Position numbers and translations under genes: made by a program. The notes beneath the pieces are model-generated. The model made no database searches. It was given only the letters and a program-made list of their open reading frames with translations, and was not told the DNA's origin. Positions 45,837 to 60,471 of a stretch of DNA of 64,000 nucleotides are shown here, one piece after another (the stretch's first letter is position 1; every line of letters begins with the position of its first letter). Origin of the DNA: Pleurostoma richardsiae (lineage: Eukaryota; Ascomycota; Sordariomycetes; Calosphaeriales; Pleurostomataceae); contig JANBVO010000025.1 of assembly GCA_030052745.1 (NCBI GenBank), forward strand, positions 1 to 64,000. Reading direction: 5' to 3'.

Positions 45837-46896
45837 CTATGGTGACAAGGCGTATGTGCTCACAGAAGATCGGGGTCTAGTGTGGAGGGTTGCCGGTGCG
45901 GCTTGAAGTTGAAGCAAGATGCTTAGCGAGCTCGACCAGTGTGCCTTACGTGAAACCGTCGTCCAACGGATTCGCCCTGTAGTGTCGGCTATATACCTTG
46001 TAACTGCTAGCAACCAGCGATAAGAAACAATCGTCAGGCGACTCTGGGCTCGCTTGCTGCCAGTCAAATGATTAAGCCTCGCGAAGCGGCGAAAGCTCTG
46101 GACGTATTGCTTTTAACAGGTGGAGAACGAGATAGAAGACAACTTAGGGTCTCAGAGGGGAGGAAGGAAGATACGGAAGAATCGAGGGTACGAGTGGAAG
46201 GGCTGTTCAAGACGGCGGCTCTAGATATGCTCGGTCCAAGTGTAATACCACGCGTAGTAGACGGTGTGTATATCAGCCGCCGGTTCCGGGACCACAGTGA
46301 CATGAATCTTGGCGGTGTTGTCCTCGCCGCCCCGCCCCCACCTCAGTGTGACGCTGCACCACCAGTTCTGACTCAATCCTGACAAGGCCTTCGGTCGGAT
46401 GTTATTACAGCACAGCTGTGTTCTGACAGCAGAACTCTGAATATAACCCAAGCAAGCGTTGTGCTAAGTCATGAAAGCCTCTCTCAAGACACAGGCAGCA
46501 AGCACATCGATAAAATAGAGTTCACACTGCCAAGGACATTACAAGCTCGTGGACAGATGGCCCCATGGGCAAGCTGAGCCAGGAGATACTGCACTCATCC
46601 ACGAGAAATGCTGGGGAAACGAGCTTTCTTAGTAAGAAGTCCGACCCGCAACATCATTGGTCAGTTTTCCCCCCAGGTTCGGAGGCTGGAGCGCTCCAGG
46701 GCAAAGCAGAGACACCGGCCAGACAGACACGCTGCCTCATCAGTGACAGGGGAATAGCAATGAATCTGAGCCAGATAGGGTAGATCTAACTAGGTCATGT
46801 ATTCTTCTAAGAACAGAGAAACATGCAGCTAACCAGGCCTCTCAAAATCATTTTACGCCACCCCTGACCCTCGAGCAAATGGATCTGACACTCTCA
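45837..46896. other. Intergenic
   Basis: Promoter of the 588-residue gene and the 3' flank of RPL10. No gene recognised. Confidence 0.35.
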
Positions 46897-47965
46897 CTAA
46901 GCCTCCGTGAAGGCTTCGGGGAAACGCTTCATGTTGTACTCGAGAGGGCCATGGTTGGCAAGGAACTGAACGTAGGCCCCATCGACCTTGACGCGACCTG
47001 CCGCCTTCTTCTCGAGGTACTCCTCACGTCGAAGAGGTGTGAAGCCCCAGTTCTTAGAGATGATGATCTTCTGTCGGCCGGGGAACTTGTACTGGGACCG
47101 CCGGAGAGCCTCTAGGGCGATGGCACGATCTGCGTATTGTCAGAACACTACTGTTCCACAGGTGTTACACAAGGGGGGGAGAAAGAAGGGGGGAGAAAGA
47201 AGGGGGGAGAAAGAAGGGGGGGGGGGGCATACTGGAGTCACGCGTGCGCACGCTCATGATGATCTGGCCAATGTTGACACGGGCAACGGTGCCGTCTAGA
47301 CGATTGAGCATCAGTATTTTCACACTTCAATCGAGCCCGAGAGGGCATGGGCATGAGCAACATACTGGGCTTGCCCCAGGCTCCGCGCATTCCGGTCTGC
47401 AGTCTATCCGCACCGGCACAAGACAACATCTTGTTGATACGGACGACGTGATACGGGTGGGCTCGGACACGCAGATGAAAGCCTTCCTTTCCAGCCATCT
47501 TGACGAGGTACTTGTTGGCGCAGATACGCGCAGCCTCGAGGGCCTCGGAGCTCAGCTGCTCATACTCGTTCGACACAAGGTGAATGCAGAGGGGGAAATC
47601 GTCGACAGTCGCGCGCTTTCGACCAAGGTCGAAAATTCGGATCTTGGGGTCGGGGACACCACGGTTGAACCGAGACTTGGGGTACGGCTACGAATATCTT
47701 GTCAGCGCGAGATAGAGCGTGTTTTCCCTCTTAGTTTCCCTGATTCACTCATGCATAGTATCCGGAGCAAGTCATCTGTCACAGAGCGCGACGCTCAGCG
47801 TGACGGTCGGCCATGCATCCCGCTTGATCCGCACCAAACATACGCCCGCGCGCGGCGAGTGCTGAATTTTCCCTCCGTCTCTACTCATCGCAAAGCCTTG
47901 GACCTCGGAATGTCGCTCACCTTGTTCTTGCAATACCGGTAGCAACGGGCTGGACGGCGCGCCAT
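46897..47965 (-). CDS. RPL10: 60S ribosomal protein L10 (uL16)
   Basis: Large-subunit protein loaded last during 60S maturation and lying near the peptidyl-transferase centre. Four exons on the minus strand: 47965-47921, 47687-47366, 47295-47233, 47129-46897, total 220 residues (yeast 221). Blocks read [95 protein letters not shown] and [15 protein letters not shown]. The loop between HVVRINKM and [13 protein letters not shown] (LSCAGAD) is the P-site loop region. Intron 1 is 233 bases; intron 3 is a polypyrimidine tandem repeat. Shares its upstream region with divergent RPL30. Confidence 0.95.
47171..47228 (+). repeat. Tandem repeat of a GGGGGGAGAAAGAA unit in RPL10 intron 3
   Basis: Three units of a G-run plus AGAAAGAAG, ending in a run of 12 or more G at 47216-47227. 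On the RPL10 coding strand this is an almost pure pyrimidine stretch filling over half of the 103-base third intron. Confidence 0.85.
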
Positions 47966-48359
47966 TTCGTTGATTGATTTTTGTGATATTTGCTGCGTAG
48001 ATGGATTGTCGTTTGAAGTGGGGATAAATTTGAGAGGGCTTTGCCTGTAGGAATTGTCTTCCTCTTGATCCACGGCGAAGTAGTTTTGACCTCACGCTTG
48101 ATTTCAAAGCAAATGAGATCAGGTAAGCTCGCCGCTCTGAGGGTTGCGCCGACCGGCTCGCCTAATGTGGGGCTTTAGGGTTTTTCCAGAATTTCCTCAC
48201 ACTTCCGGCTCTGGCCAATGAAAACTACGCGTCGCCAACGGACTTTTCTGTCTGATTTCAGGTTCTTGTCGCCTACAATCTTTCAAAGTTTCTAACACGA
48301 CAGCCAACAAGCACCTAACCACAACCTCAAGAGGAGAATCAAGAGATTCAGTAGTCAAA
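47966..48359. promoter_or_regulatory. Shared promoter of divergent RPL10 and RPL30
   Basis: The 394 bases between the two start codons. Contains TTTAGGGTTTTT at 48174-48185, a telomere-like box of the type bound by Tbf1-like factors at ribosomal protein genes in several fungi. The site is seen; its use here is inference. Confidence 0.5.
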
Positions 48360-49145
48360 ATGGCACCCAAGAAGAAGACTAAGACCTCCGACAACCTCAA
48401 CGCCCGGCTCGCCCTCGTTATCAAGTCTGGCAAGGTCACCCTTGGCTACAAGTCGACGCTCAGTACGTTCTTCTCCAGGCATCTAAGCATCTGTCGAGGA
48501 GTCTAAAAGCTGGATGTATCCCACCGCTCGCAGTCGGATGCTAACATACACGCAACAGAGGCTCTCCGCTCCGGGAAGGCTAAGCTCGGTATGTAATTTT
48601 TCGGTGCTCCATGGTGTTCAATTTCTCCAAGGCTAACAGTTGTCTTTGCAGTCCTGATTGCAGGAAACACTGTATGTGCTTCCCAGTTCGAGGCCCCTAT
48701 GCACTATGTCTCGTTAGACTCTGCAGGCTTCTTTTTCTCTATCGATGCACATACGGAGCTATCACTGACGTGGCTAAATACAGCCCCCATTGCGTAAGGG
48801 AGAGCTCGAGTACTACTCCATGCTGTCAAAGGCCCCGGTGCATCACTACGCGGGAACCAACGTGAGTAACTGATAAACCCCAGGCCTTGTCATTTTTGCT
48901 TTGCTCTGCGCGTGTCAGTCATTTTCGGCACGTAGCACACGCTTGCCAGGAAGACTTTCAGCCTCCAATTGGCTTGCCCAGCGAAGAAGTCTATCTCATG
49001 ACTTCGGAGGGTATATGTTCTCAGGCTTACCTTTCCTTCCCGACAGATCGATCTGGGCGTCGCCTGCGGAAAGCTCTTCCGCTGCTCCACCATGGCTGTG
49101 CTCGACGCCGGTGATTCTGATATTCTGAGCGAGCAGCAGTCTTGA
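48360..49145 (+). CDS. RPL30: 60S ribosomal protein L30 (eL30)
   Basis: Large-subunit protein at the subunit interface; in yeast it also represses splicing of its own transcript. Five exons: 48360-48462, 48559-48588, 48652-48671, 48784-48861, 49047-49145, total 109 residues, normal size. Sequence blocks: [77 protein letters not shown] and [20 protein letters not shown]. Exons 2 and 3 are only 30 and 20 bases, so the gene is easily missed by automatic annotation. All introns have GT-AG ends. The gene faces away from RPL10. Confidence 0.95.
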
Positions 49146-50701
49146 GTGGACCCTGTCCTTTTTCGGCATTGCACGGCGTCAAGGTTCGGATTGTGTAAAG
49201 GTGGGCATACCAGGTGATGAATTTGCGGTCCATCGATCGCCTTTGGCATTCAATCGAAGCTGGTAGCAAAAGGCCCGGAGACTTTCTCAGGCTTAGCCGC
49301 TTCTCTTAGGCTAGATGTTGCCGTAGACTTCCAAATCAATGCAGCGGCTATAGCCACAATCCGAATCAGCAGCATCTGTTCTAACGTATCGTTCTTGCCT
49401 GCGCATCTAAGCCGCTTCACCTGCCAGAGAATGATGACAACCGCCTTTCTAAACTTTCCGGGGATTTTGCAGCAGCGCCATGGGAGGTCTGCGTATCTTT
49501 TCTACCATCCGCCACGCACATAACTAGGTAGTTACTTTGTCGTGTGCCCTGCCATCGTTTCCGCGATGATCAATGCATACGACAGAGACTGGTAATTCAT
49601 GGCCAGGTTCCTGCATTCCTGCATCAGCTGCCTCGCGATGCCCTCTTCGCGCCCGATGCCAGGACATTTCGCGGTGCGGCGACCCGCAACCAGTTTACTT
49701 ACCAGGCTGCTCACATAATTGCTTGCTGTCCCTATTTTAAAATTAGGTACTTACCTACGTAACATCCATACAGATTCCGTGCAGTTCCGAAGGTAGCTGT
49801 AGAGTCATCCCTTGCTGAGAATGTGGAACCTAGGGCATGTGATGTTCGTTTCAGGCAATCAATGTCTTCTAGGGTCTTGGGATCTGGGGTCCTCTCATTC
49901 CCGACAGCGGCGGTACATACGTACGGAATACAAGTCACTGTTGTCGCGACGATGACGGGAGCTTTCCATCCTCCCTTGAACGGGGCGTGTTCCCCTTTCT
50001 GGCGTGAAGGGGTTATTGTCAGGCTGTTAAGGTAATGAGAACAAAATGATACAGGAGTACCTAGGCTAGGTACTCTCCGACAAGGTACCCGATGAACCTG
50101 TAAGCCATACACGCCAATTCTTGAGACGCACATCCTACCGTGGATCGTAAGATAGGTACCTAGCTATCTAAGTTACTTTGCCCAACATTTGGGCGGTCAG
50201 TTAGCCAGATACTTAAATAAGGGAGGTATGTAGGTATGGACCAGACTCCCGACGGTACACAGTAACAGATTCCACTTACATTAACTCCCTATCTCACCTT
50301 TATTACGGAGCAGTGTGCCTACACTGTGGTAATTAAGTAAACGTGGCTTGGCCGCCGATGGGACAGCCCAAGTTCCAGTCAGCCTTTCAGCGTAAGATTG
50401 ACGAATCCCGTCTACCCACACAGGAACGCTTCTCCTTAACAAGGTCGAATGGCCAGACGCAGAGAACGTGCACTCCCGACCGCCGCTGCTTCAGAACAAC
50501 AAATCAAATACGGACGAGCACGGCAGAGTCTACCAACACTGCCGAGTTATTTCGCCGCAGCACTACGAGGTTGCGTCTCAGCCCACTCTTAAGCGAATCT
50601 CCTTGCCAACCTCTCGCGACTGTCCTCGAGGAGATTTCTTTGGCATCGTCGCGACGTCCCATCTTGCAACTCGAGTAGTAAAGTGAGTATTTTTGACAAT
50701 C
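49146..50701. other. Intergenic
   Basis: About 1.55 kb with AGGTACCTAGCT-type motifs near 50060-50170. The last 300 bases before 50702 are probably a leader, and GTGAGT at 50682 could be a leader-intron donor. No other gene recognised. Confidence 0.35.
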
Positions 50702-52658
50702 ATGTCCACTGCCGCGGCAAAAAAGCCCCCTCTGTCGACCGGTCGGGATCCAACAGCCTCGGCATCTTCTTCATCGCCCTCGCGTGTCCCTTCTCGAGCG
50801 TCTACTCCGTCATCGTCTTCTGCTGGCAGCAGCTCGGTGACTCGCGCACGGTCAATCCGCTCGGCGCCTTCTATTTCTGCCCGTGCCGCAGCGACGCAAA
50901 GGAGAGACTCGCCTCTGGGCGCGAATAGCAGCGTGAACAATGCCGCCGTCGAAGCAGAAGAAAATGCACGTGCGGAGACTCTCGCCTTGCTGGACGATCT
51001 GAAAGACCGGCTAGCCAAGGCGGAAGGCGCTTCCGAGCAGTACAGGAAGCAGGCCGAGGTCTTGCAAAGCAGATTCGACGAAGCAATCAAAGAACAAGCC
51101 AAATTCGAGGAGAAGGTCCACGAGAGTGAAGAGCAAATTGAAACATTGCGCAATGAGAAGCGAGAGGCAGCCAGGCAAATGCGGGAGATGGAGGCCATTT
51201 ACGAAGCCGAGCGAAGTGCGATGACGAAGGAGAAGGAAGAGCTGGCCAACCGTGAGGAGGAGATGCAAGCCATCATCCAGCGATTGAAGGACAGCTTAGC
51301 CCAGAGGAATAACAATGCTGACGACGAGAGCCGAGCCTCGAGACAATGTGAGTAATAGCCTCTCATGAGCACTCGTCGTAGTTGATGCCACCATCGCTGA
51401 CAGTATTCGCTCGTCTTCAGCAAACACCTCGCCCAATGTTGAAGGGGCTAGTTTTGCACCGCCCTCCTCTATTCAGCGCAGCGACTCCAGAAACAATTCG
51501 AAATTGCTGCTGCAGAAAGACAAACTGATCGAATCTTTGCGACTGGAATTGGCTGAGGCCCAGATCAAGCTCGTGGAGTCAGAAAATCAAGGCGGGGGCA
51601 GGCTGCAGGAGGTCGAGCGCCTGCTTGTGGAGGCTCGCATGGCCAATGCGCGCCTGATGGAGGACAACGAGAGCTACCAGCTTCTGTTGCAGGAGAAGAC
51701 ACTGAACGGTGACTTCGCCAAGAGCGACTTCAGCTATATGGGCGGGGCGCAGACTAATGAGGACGCTTTGAACGCCCTTGAGGGTAGGGCCGGTGGCTGT
51801 TCCAGTCTCGCCGATGAGCTGCACCAGGTGGCGGAGGGAGAGAGCGAGAATTACCGCCGACTTGAGGCTGAACTACGGTCTTCGAAGGACCAGAACAAGG
51901 CATTGACGCTGTACATCAATAAGATCATTGAGCGTCTGCTCCAGCACCAGGAATTCGAGTCTATTCTCGACCAGTCTGCTGACTCACGGCCGCCGAACAC
52001 CAACAAGGAGCTTCCGGCACCACCCAAGGAACAAGGTCCCCCGCCATCGATGCTCGAGCGAGTCAAGTCGATAGCTATCGGCGGCAATGCCACTTCGACA
52101 AGACCACGACCCAGACCAATGTCAGTCATGCCGACCGCAACATCTGCGCACAACAATCCAGAAACTGCACCGAGCATCCCGATCGGGTTGACACGGTCTG
52201 CCTCGACGCGCCGAACCGGCCGTCCCATGAGCGAACAGTACACAGGGGCCGGTGCAGCTTCCCTCGTAAACCACATGTACAAGGGACCGGATGGCCCTCT
52301 GTCGCCGACTCTTCGCTCGTCCCAGACCTTCTTCCTGCCCTCTGGTAACCGTGCACCCAGCGGGTCATCTGTCCCTCCATCGACCAGCGGCAACTTCCCT
52401 GGGATGAAGTCAGAGACCTCGAGCACGAGCGGCGACTCCCTCGGAGATGCGGCACCGTCGCCGAACCAGAGCCCACCACGGCATGCCCATCATGAGAAAT
52501 CGACCACGTTTGCGGGCAATAAGCCACGTCCCTTAAGACTACTGCAGGAGAACCCTGAGTCGGCTCAGCAAGTGGGAAACAAGCGTGCCAGTTTATTTGG
52601 TGGCTGGTGGGGGGCTAAAAAGGATGAGCCGGCTGTTGGTGATGCAGTCCGCGAATGA
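50702..52658 (+). CDS. Coiled-coil protein, Ser-rich ends (function unknown)
   Basis: Two exons, 50702-51347 and 51421-52658, joined over a 73-base intron (GTGAGT...TTCAG), give 627 residues. Residues 1-75 are Ser/Arg/Pro-rich and disordered. A long coiled coil follows at about 85-215 (EENARAETLALLDDLKDRLA through EEEMQAIIQRLKDSLAQR) and again after the intron at about 240-400 (LLQKDKLIESLRLELAEAQI, RRLEAELRSSKDQNKALTLY). The phrase NKALTLYINKIIERLLQHQE looks like the most conserved part. The C-terminal 200 residues are Ser/Pro/Arg-rich with several RSAS/RPMS-like phosphosite candidates and end in SLFGGWWGAKKDEP. Such proteins are common in filamentous fungi, often mislabelled after streptococcal M protein. 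A cytoskeletal or trafficking scaffold is possible but not shown. Confidence 0.8.
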
Positions 52659-54312
52659 TTGGAGTTTGGCGATGGATGGATGGATTGTGGGCATGATTTA
52701 TGACGGGCGGCGCGTTCACCTGTTTCCCGCTTTCACGATACACGATAATGCCGAGTTTCTTCACGAGAGACAGTTAGGATACCCTTGGCTACATGGCGCT
52801 CTGGGCCGATTGTCTCTATACTTTATAGAAGCATACAATGTGTATTACAACATAGGTAAGGTTCACGTCATCGGGCGAAGGCTCCTGCGTCCGTTGCTTG
52901 CCGCCCGAGTTACCGGGATCGCGGGCTACCGTCTCTGACAACGAGGTTGAGCCTCGGCGTTTCAAGAACTCGAGCCGTCCGCGTTCTCACAAGCGTATCT
53001 GTGGACAAGTCGAATTCTCGGCATACCCATGTAGTGTAGGGGAGCGCCATTCACTCTCCATCTCCGAAGAGAATTGAGACGAGAGATTATAGAAGGCATT
53101 TTGCCAGTATAAAACGGTGTTGATATCTAGCGCGTCTCAGGCGTTTCCATGTTGCGTAGTTCTCCGTGGCTGCTAGAAGGCCGACCAATGCACTCCTAAC
53201 CTTGCCACGATTACAATACCTACCTAGGTAGGTTAACGTTAGGTACTTTAGGTTCGTACCATAGTAGAACTTATCAGTCCTCTTAAACAATACCATGTGC
53301 CTACTGTAGGTACCATTGGGACACGAGAAGGAGCCGACTTGCTCGCGCCACGTTGTCCACTTGGCTGTCTGTGAGAGGCCGAAGCACTTGCAGGCTATCC
53401 AGGCACATTCTCTCCACTGTGTGGCTACTTGAGGGACGTCTTACCATGAGGTATTGGAAACACTTCACGACGCGAATATTAAGATGAACATGAACGATGT
53501 TCGGAGAACCGACGTGGGTGCTCTAACACAGCAGCTCGCGAAGAGTTAAGACACTTAATCCAACGGTTTCCACTGGACGTTTTTGCAGGTACCTATCTGA
53601 TCGACCAAACTGGTACGTACCTAGGTACCTCCGGTATTTCCACGCCTGCTACCTGTTGAAGAAACACGGCTCACTTACCTAATGAATAAGGTACCTAGGT
53701 ACCTACTACCTTGGTACCTGATTATTCACAGACACGTTCCATAGGTGCAAGTACACCTATCCCTACCTAATGCACTCCAAAGCCGAAGACATCATCCGCG
53801 CCTCACACAAAGACTACAGGCACCTCCACCTTGTCCCCGAGCATCATTATACCACAGCAGCGACAGGTCCTGTCTTTCTGCCTACGACGCAAATACACAA
53901 GAAGACGATCCAACTTTCCCGCTATTTCCCGCCCACCCATCGCTGGGCTTGGATGTTCCCCCTTTGACCGGTGTGCACCCGAGCGGCACCGTCGTTCGTG
54001 GTCAACGAAAACTAAAGCGCACGTCGAAACTGTGAGAAGTCACAGACATATTACCGGTCGGGTTTGGCTGGAATTTCGGCCTTCATCTTGTACTGTCAAC
54101 AACGTGGTGAAGGAGAAGCTGGTAAGGCCACTACCACATCCGCGCTGAACACCGACGTAACGGTACTCCGTGGCAGCTAAGACATTGATGCGGCTGCTCC
54201 CTTGTTCTCAGTTATGGTAGCCTGTCAAACCTGCGAACAAGACTCTTCTGGCATGATCGCCTAGACGAGCCTCCATTCCTCCCCTCTGACCTACCACCAG
54301 CACTCTGCAGCT
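52659..54312. other. Intergenic rich in palindromic AGGTACCT motifs
   Basis: About 1.65 kb. Clusters at 53216-53250, 53610-53630 and 53690-53720 (GGTACCTAGGTACCTAC). No gene recognised; the VAC7 promoter lies at its right end. Confidence 0.4.
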
Positions 54313-57138
54313 ATGGACAGGTCACCCGCCGTGGGGAATGAAGTCCCGGATTCCAGCCCGTCGGCCGCCGCCGCCGCCGCCGCCTCCCAGATTACCCAAT
54401 CCGTTCTCAACCGGCAATCATCCACATCTTCTTTCTCAAAGGGAGATTCCAGCGTCCGAGTGCCCCAGCAAGGGCCACATTCTTCCCGATCCTCCCCTCT
54501 AGCTTCGAGGGAGCCGTCTCCTAGTAGGCCCTTGCGATCGACCGCTGCAAAGACGTCCACTAGCCCTGGCGCACGATCTCGGAAAAACAGTCAGACAGGT
54601 CAAAGTCCCTCGCGACAGGCCGGATCTCACGCTGGGGCCCATGCATCTGCAGCAAGGACATTGTCCGCTGCCACTATACCGGCCCTACTCCCAGTCTCGA
54701 CAGATTCTCAACTTCGGTCATCGGGATCTGGCCCTCAAAAGTCACCATCTACCAACGACCACATCCGGGATACCCCCAAGTGGCCCATATCGCCGCGACT
54801 ACGGTCTCCACCTCCCATGCTCAACCGACCGAGTCTCGGTCCTCCACGGAAAGGCGACCACGACGCCTTATCGCTTAGTGTACAGCGGTCTACGCCGTCG
54901 CCGTCCTCGCATTTCGATCACTGCCAGTCCGATAATGACATAGACGATTCACATCTACAGCCCGGCACGAAAACACCTACTCGTTCTGGGAACAGCGGCG
55001 CGTCGACTCTTGAAACGGTTCAGGAAGCTAGCCCACTGTCATCTCCCAAAACAAGTATTGGCGACGCCATGGACAAGGGCGAGAACAGCATAACAGTGGA
55101 GGGAGAGTCTCAGTCTGATATTGGTGATAATACTGCTTCGAAATCATTCAAATCCAGAGCGAACGTTGCAGCTCATGAGAGTGGAAGTGATAGCGGAAGT
55201 GTCAGAGCAGGTCGCAGGCCGGCGGCTTCTGCTTCAGCACCACCCCCTTTGACAGCTCGACAGTCTAGCACATCCAACAAGAATGGGCCCAAGGGGAAAC
55301 CGGCGGAAGGCGCAGTGCAGAGCATGACTGTGGAGACTGAGACAGTTACATCGATACCCCAAGTTGCGGTCGCCCCAGCAGCCGGCAAAGAAGGGTCAAA
55401 CGGGAGCCTCAGGACAAAACCAAGTTCAGAGACAATCCGGCCCAAGAAGGATAAGAAGAAACTGTCACGGAAGCAACCGTCCGTTACGGCCAGCAATGGT
55501 GAGCGCCAAAACCACCCATATTCCATCTCTCTCTATGCTACACCTACGGATACTCGAGTCTCTTGTGATGGGTCTCCTTGCCACAAGCGCTCAGAGATGG
55601 CTTACCGTTGAGTCCCTCGCGCTGACCGCCGCCCGAGGAGTGGCCTGCGTCTGCCCTAAGCCAAAGCCAAGGATACATATTCTATTGTAGGCGTGCTACT
55701 GACCAGACTGTGTCCAGCGTCATCTAAAGCAGATATATTCGAAGCCAAAGTGGCGAGCGCGGTTGACGAGGCCAATACGTCCGACTCGGAAGAGACCTTC
55801 GTCTACGACTCTAATCCTCCGGACGGCGGCGATCGACCGCGGCGATTCCATTCACGCACCCCGAGCGCGACGTCCATGGTCAGCCAGGTCGACCGGAACG
55901 GCATGCGGTCAATACACAGCGTCATGGAAGGCGCTGGCCCTAGCGTCGCGGTCAAGAAAAACATGAAATTCGTGAGCACTTTCAATGGTAGCGGAAACGA
56001 CAGTGGCATCGGTGATGACGAGACCAAAGGCACTGGTCGAAGCAATGCTGGCTCAGGCCGAGGAACGTCCCGTGGATATCATCACCACATCGGCCGCTGG
56101 GGCCGCAGTGGCGGCGGTAATGGCCATACGTCGCTTTTTGACAACGAAGCCCCTTTCCATATAAACGCTGCCACAGTGCAAAGATCAAGGTTCCCGACCA
56201 ACAACTCGAGACAGTCATCTGGTCCACCCAGTCCTCGATTCAACTCTAGCCGAGGCGCGGCCAACGGGAAGCGTGGCCTGCAGATGGCGTCCGCGTATGA
56301 TATGGACGATACAACGGGCGCGGACGACGAGAGGACACCCTTGATACAGGGTTCCATGCGCTCCGGAAGATCTGGGAGATCCCGACGCCATGCGATGACT
56401 GTGAGGGCACTTGAGGGTCAGGATTACCGCGGAAACCCTTCGTTCCTCAACCGATTCGCGAGCTGTCTCGTGCTCACAGTCATGCTGCTGCTTGTCGTCT
56501 CGGGAGCGATTGGGTTCATGTTCGCGACCTCACAGCCCCTGACAGACATCGAGCTGGTGGCTCTGAGGAATGTGGTTGCCAGCGAGCAGGAGCTCATGCT
56601 GGATGTCACGGTGAAAGCACACAATCCAAACGTTGTGGTTGTCATCATCGACTCGGCCGACGTGGAAGTGTTCGCCAAATCTCCTCACGCGGGTACAGAT
56701 TCGGAATGGTGGAGGCGACCGCACGATTCCGATGCATTTGCGATGGGAAACAAACGGGATGGGGACTTGCAATCTCAGGACGACCCCACCACCGACCCAC
56801 CATTAGATGATACGGCTCCAAACATGCGCTTAGGCACAATACGCGAATTCGATAGCCCCCTATCCTTTGAGGGTTCCTTCTTCCATCAAGGGATATCTGC
56901 CTCTACCGGTGAAGTCCGACTGAAACAGCCAGGAAACGGCACTGATCACGGCACAGAACGGTGGGAGCGGATCCTACAAGATGAATTCGACTTGATATTG
57001 AAGGGAGTTCTTAAATACTCTCTCCCGCTGAGCCAGCGGATACGAAGTGTGGCCATATCCGGGAGGACAACTGTGAAGCCTAATTCAGCCAATGACCCGA
57101 CCCTGCGGCCCAACATCACGGATTCCTGGATGTCTTAA
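54313..57138 (+). CDS. VAC7: Vac7-like vacuolar segregation protein
   Basis: Vacuole-membrane activator of the Fab1 lipid kinase complex that makes PI(3,5)P2. Exons 54313-55498 and 55718-57138 give 868 residues. The first 600 or so are Ser/Pro/Thr-rich and disordered, with a short poly-Ala tract and a basic run (RPKKDKKKLSRKQ). The conserved part is C-terminal: DDERTPLIQGS, then FLNRFASCLVLTVMLLLVVS at about 635-660 as the single membrane segment. After it come QPLTDIELVALRNVVASEQE and LMLDVTVKAHNPNVVVVIID, the family's lumenal LEA-like domain, with EWWRRP further on. The intron is long (219 bases, GTGAGC...TCCAG, branch CTGAC); a small extra exon within it cannot be excluded. Tail-to-tail with DIM1. 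Confidence 0.88.
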
Positions 57139-58118
57139 GCCCTGCCTTGTCATACTTCGCGGAGTTTGGAGCCACGCTCACATCTGTTTCTTCTGTCCGT
57201 TGAACCTGCATTTAGTTCTGTATACTGAGCGTGCATGGAAGGCGCATTTTTGGGGCTTGTGGCGTTGGATGGTAGGAGAAAGAACCAGGCTTGCAACCAG
57301 CTCGCCTTCTCGTCTCAGAACGGGCGAGGGCTTGGTCCTAGCATGCCCTACATTCGCTTTCTACTTGAATCTTCTGGTTTTCTTCTCTATCATACATGTC
57401 ACGGTTTAGAGACGGGAGACTTATCAGCTTATATGGAATATGCCATGCATCTATATGGAACGGGAAGAGAAAAGGGACGCACACTAAAGTCGCCCCAGGA
57501 CTGTCTCGTCTTCAGCTCTCGTGCTTGACAAAGCGGGGCAGCCATGGGCGGCTTTAGAAGACTACTACGCTCGTCTGCCTTTTCATCTAGCTGCTAGACG
57601 CATTGCGAAGGGAGAGCTGTCGTTGGAAGAAGGTACAGCAGCAGTAATTCCTTCTGGTGTTTCTTGATACGAAACCGGTATTGCCGCGCCTCCTTTACTC
57701 TGGTCGAGTAGCGTGAAAAGAAGATATGTTGCTCACGGCCCCGAGTATATACAGCGAACTAAAAACGATACGTTTATGACTGATTAGTACAATTGATATG
57801 GTTCGATAGGAACACAAGTGCTGCCACTTTAAGATAGATGTTGCATGTCCAGCGTCACGCGTCTCCGGGGGATAGGTAATGTTCTCTGCTTATGCACTTT
57901 ATGCTCCATACCGCCCAGTACAATCTAGATACGTCTCGCAAGGGGTCATGACATCTAAATCGCACCGACACTCTTATGTACAAGCCGTCTCTCTCTTGTC
58001 CACCGCCCATTCCATAACATGCAGCAGTCGTCTCGTCATTTTGCTGAGGCCATCCTAATATTCTGCCGCAAACAATACCAATCCTGACGCCTGCGCCTGT
58101 TCCCTTCTTCTATCTATG
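57139..58118. other. Intergenic between convergent VAC7 and DIM1
   Basis: 3' untranslated regions; nothing else recognised in about 980 bases. Confidence 0.35.
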
Positions 58119-59626
<1,508 letters not shown>

Positions 59627-60471
59627 CTCATGAGTCTGTAACAAAGAACAATGAGCAAGGCATCTGTACAAATCGTCGGTATTCAATTTTTTCTTGCTAT
59701 TGCAAGCGGCGCCGCCTGCGATAAGATAGCGATAGGGTTATCGTAAGGTGCACCAATTATTACCCCACACTCCGCCACCATAGGCGCTGTCTTTCGGCCT
59801 TGACTACCTAGAGGTTCCTAAGTATTCCGTACCCAAATAGGTACCCAGGCACCTAAGACCCGCATGCTGTCCAGAGTAAGAATTGTGTACGGAGAACTGA
59901 CTTAGGTACTTGTGGTGTACTGTACACACATGTAGCAATACATAGGTAGGTAGGTACCTAGGCAGCTAGGTAAGGTCCATGCACGTCTCTCGCGAAGCCG
60001 TACGTCATTACCACGCTCGATTTTCCACCCTGCAGACGGGATTGATAGTTTGACATGCCTGTAGCCGGCCAGCCGGGCTCCCTACGCCAAAAGCCACGCC
60101 AATGCCCACCAGGTGAGGCGAAGAAGCTCGAGAGTAAGAGAGCAATTCGACGCTCATCTGTCCTGGGGCGTCACAGTGTGGAGGAACCTGACCACGACCA
60201 CCGGTGAGGCTTAGCATGCACGCTGCGTAAGGCATAAACAGCTCTGGGACATCTGTTGCCGTACGTGGGTGGCCTACAAGCCGAGCCTAATTCCTCAGGC
60301 GATCCGCAGGCGTTCTCATTCAAGAGGCCACAACCTTTCTCCAGCAGCCGGCCTCATTAACGTGACCGGCCGCCCCCGAACATGCCGCAGCAGCTCGCTC
60401 ACACTCCTCGCTCACGACTCAGTTCTTCGCCGGCTTGAAACTAGCGACAGAGCCGGTCTGCGTCAGACAGC
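59627..60471. other. Divergent promoter region of DIM1 and the arrestin-like gene
   Basis: About 845 bases with AGGTAGGTAGGTACCTAGG at about 59944-59962 and further GGTACC motifs. No gene recognised. Confidence 0.35.

Noticed and set aside
46879-47115. Plus-strand frames across the RPL10 locus (also 47244-47942)
   Set aside because: They mirror RPL10 exons; the minus strand carries the conserved protein.
47688-47920. Possible snoRNA in RPL10 intron 1 or RPL30 introns
   Set aside because: No convincing C/D pair (RTGATGA with CTGA at suitable spacing) or H/ACA form was seen.
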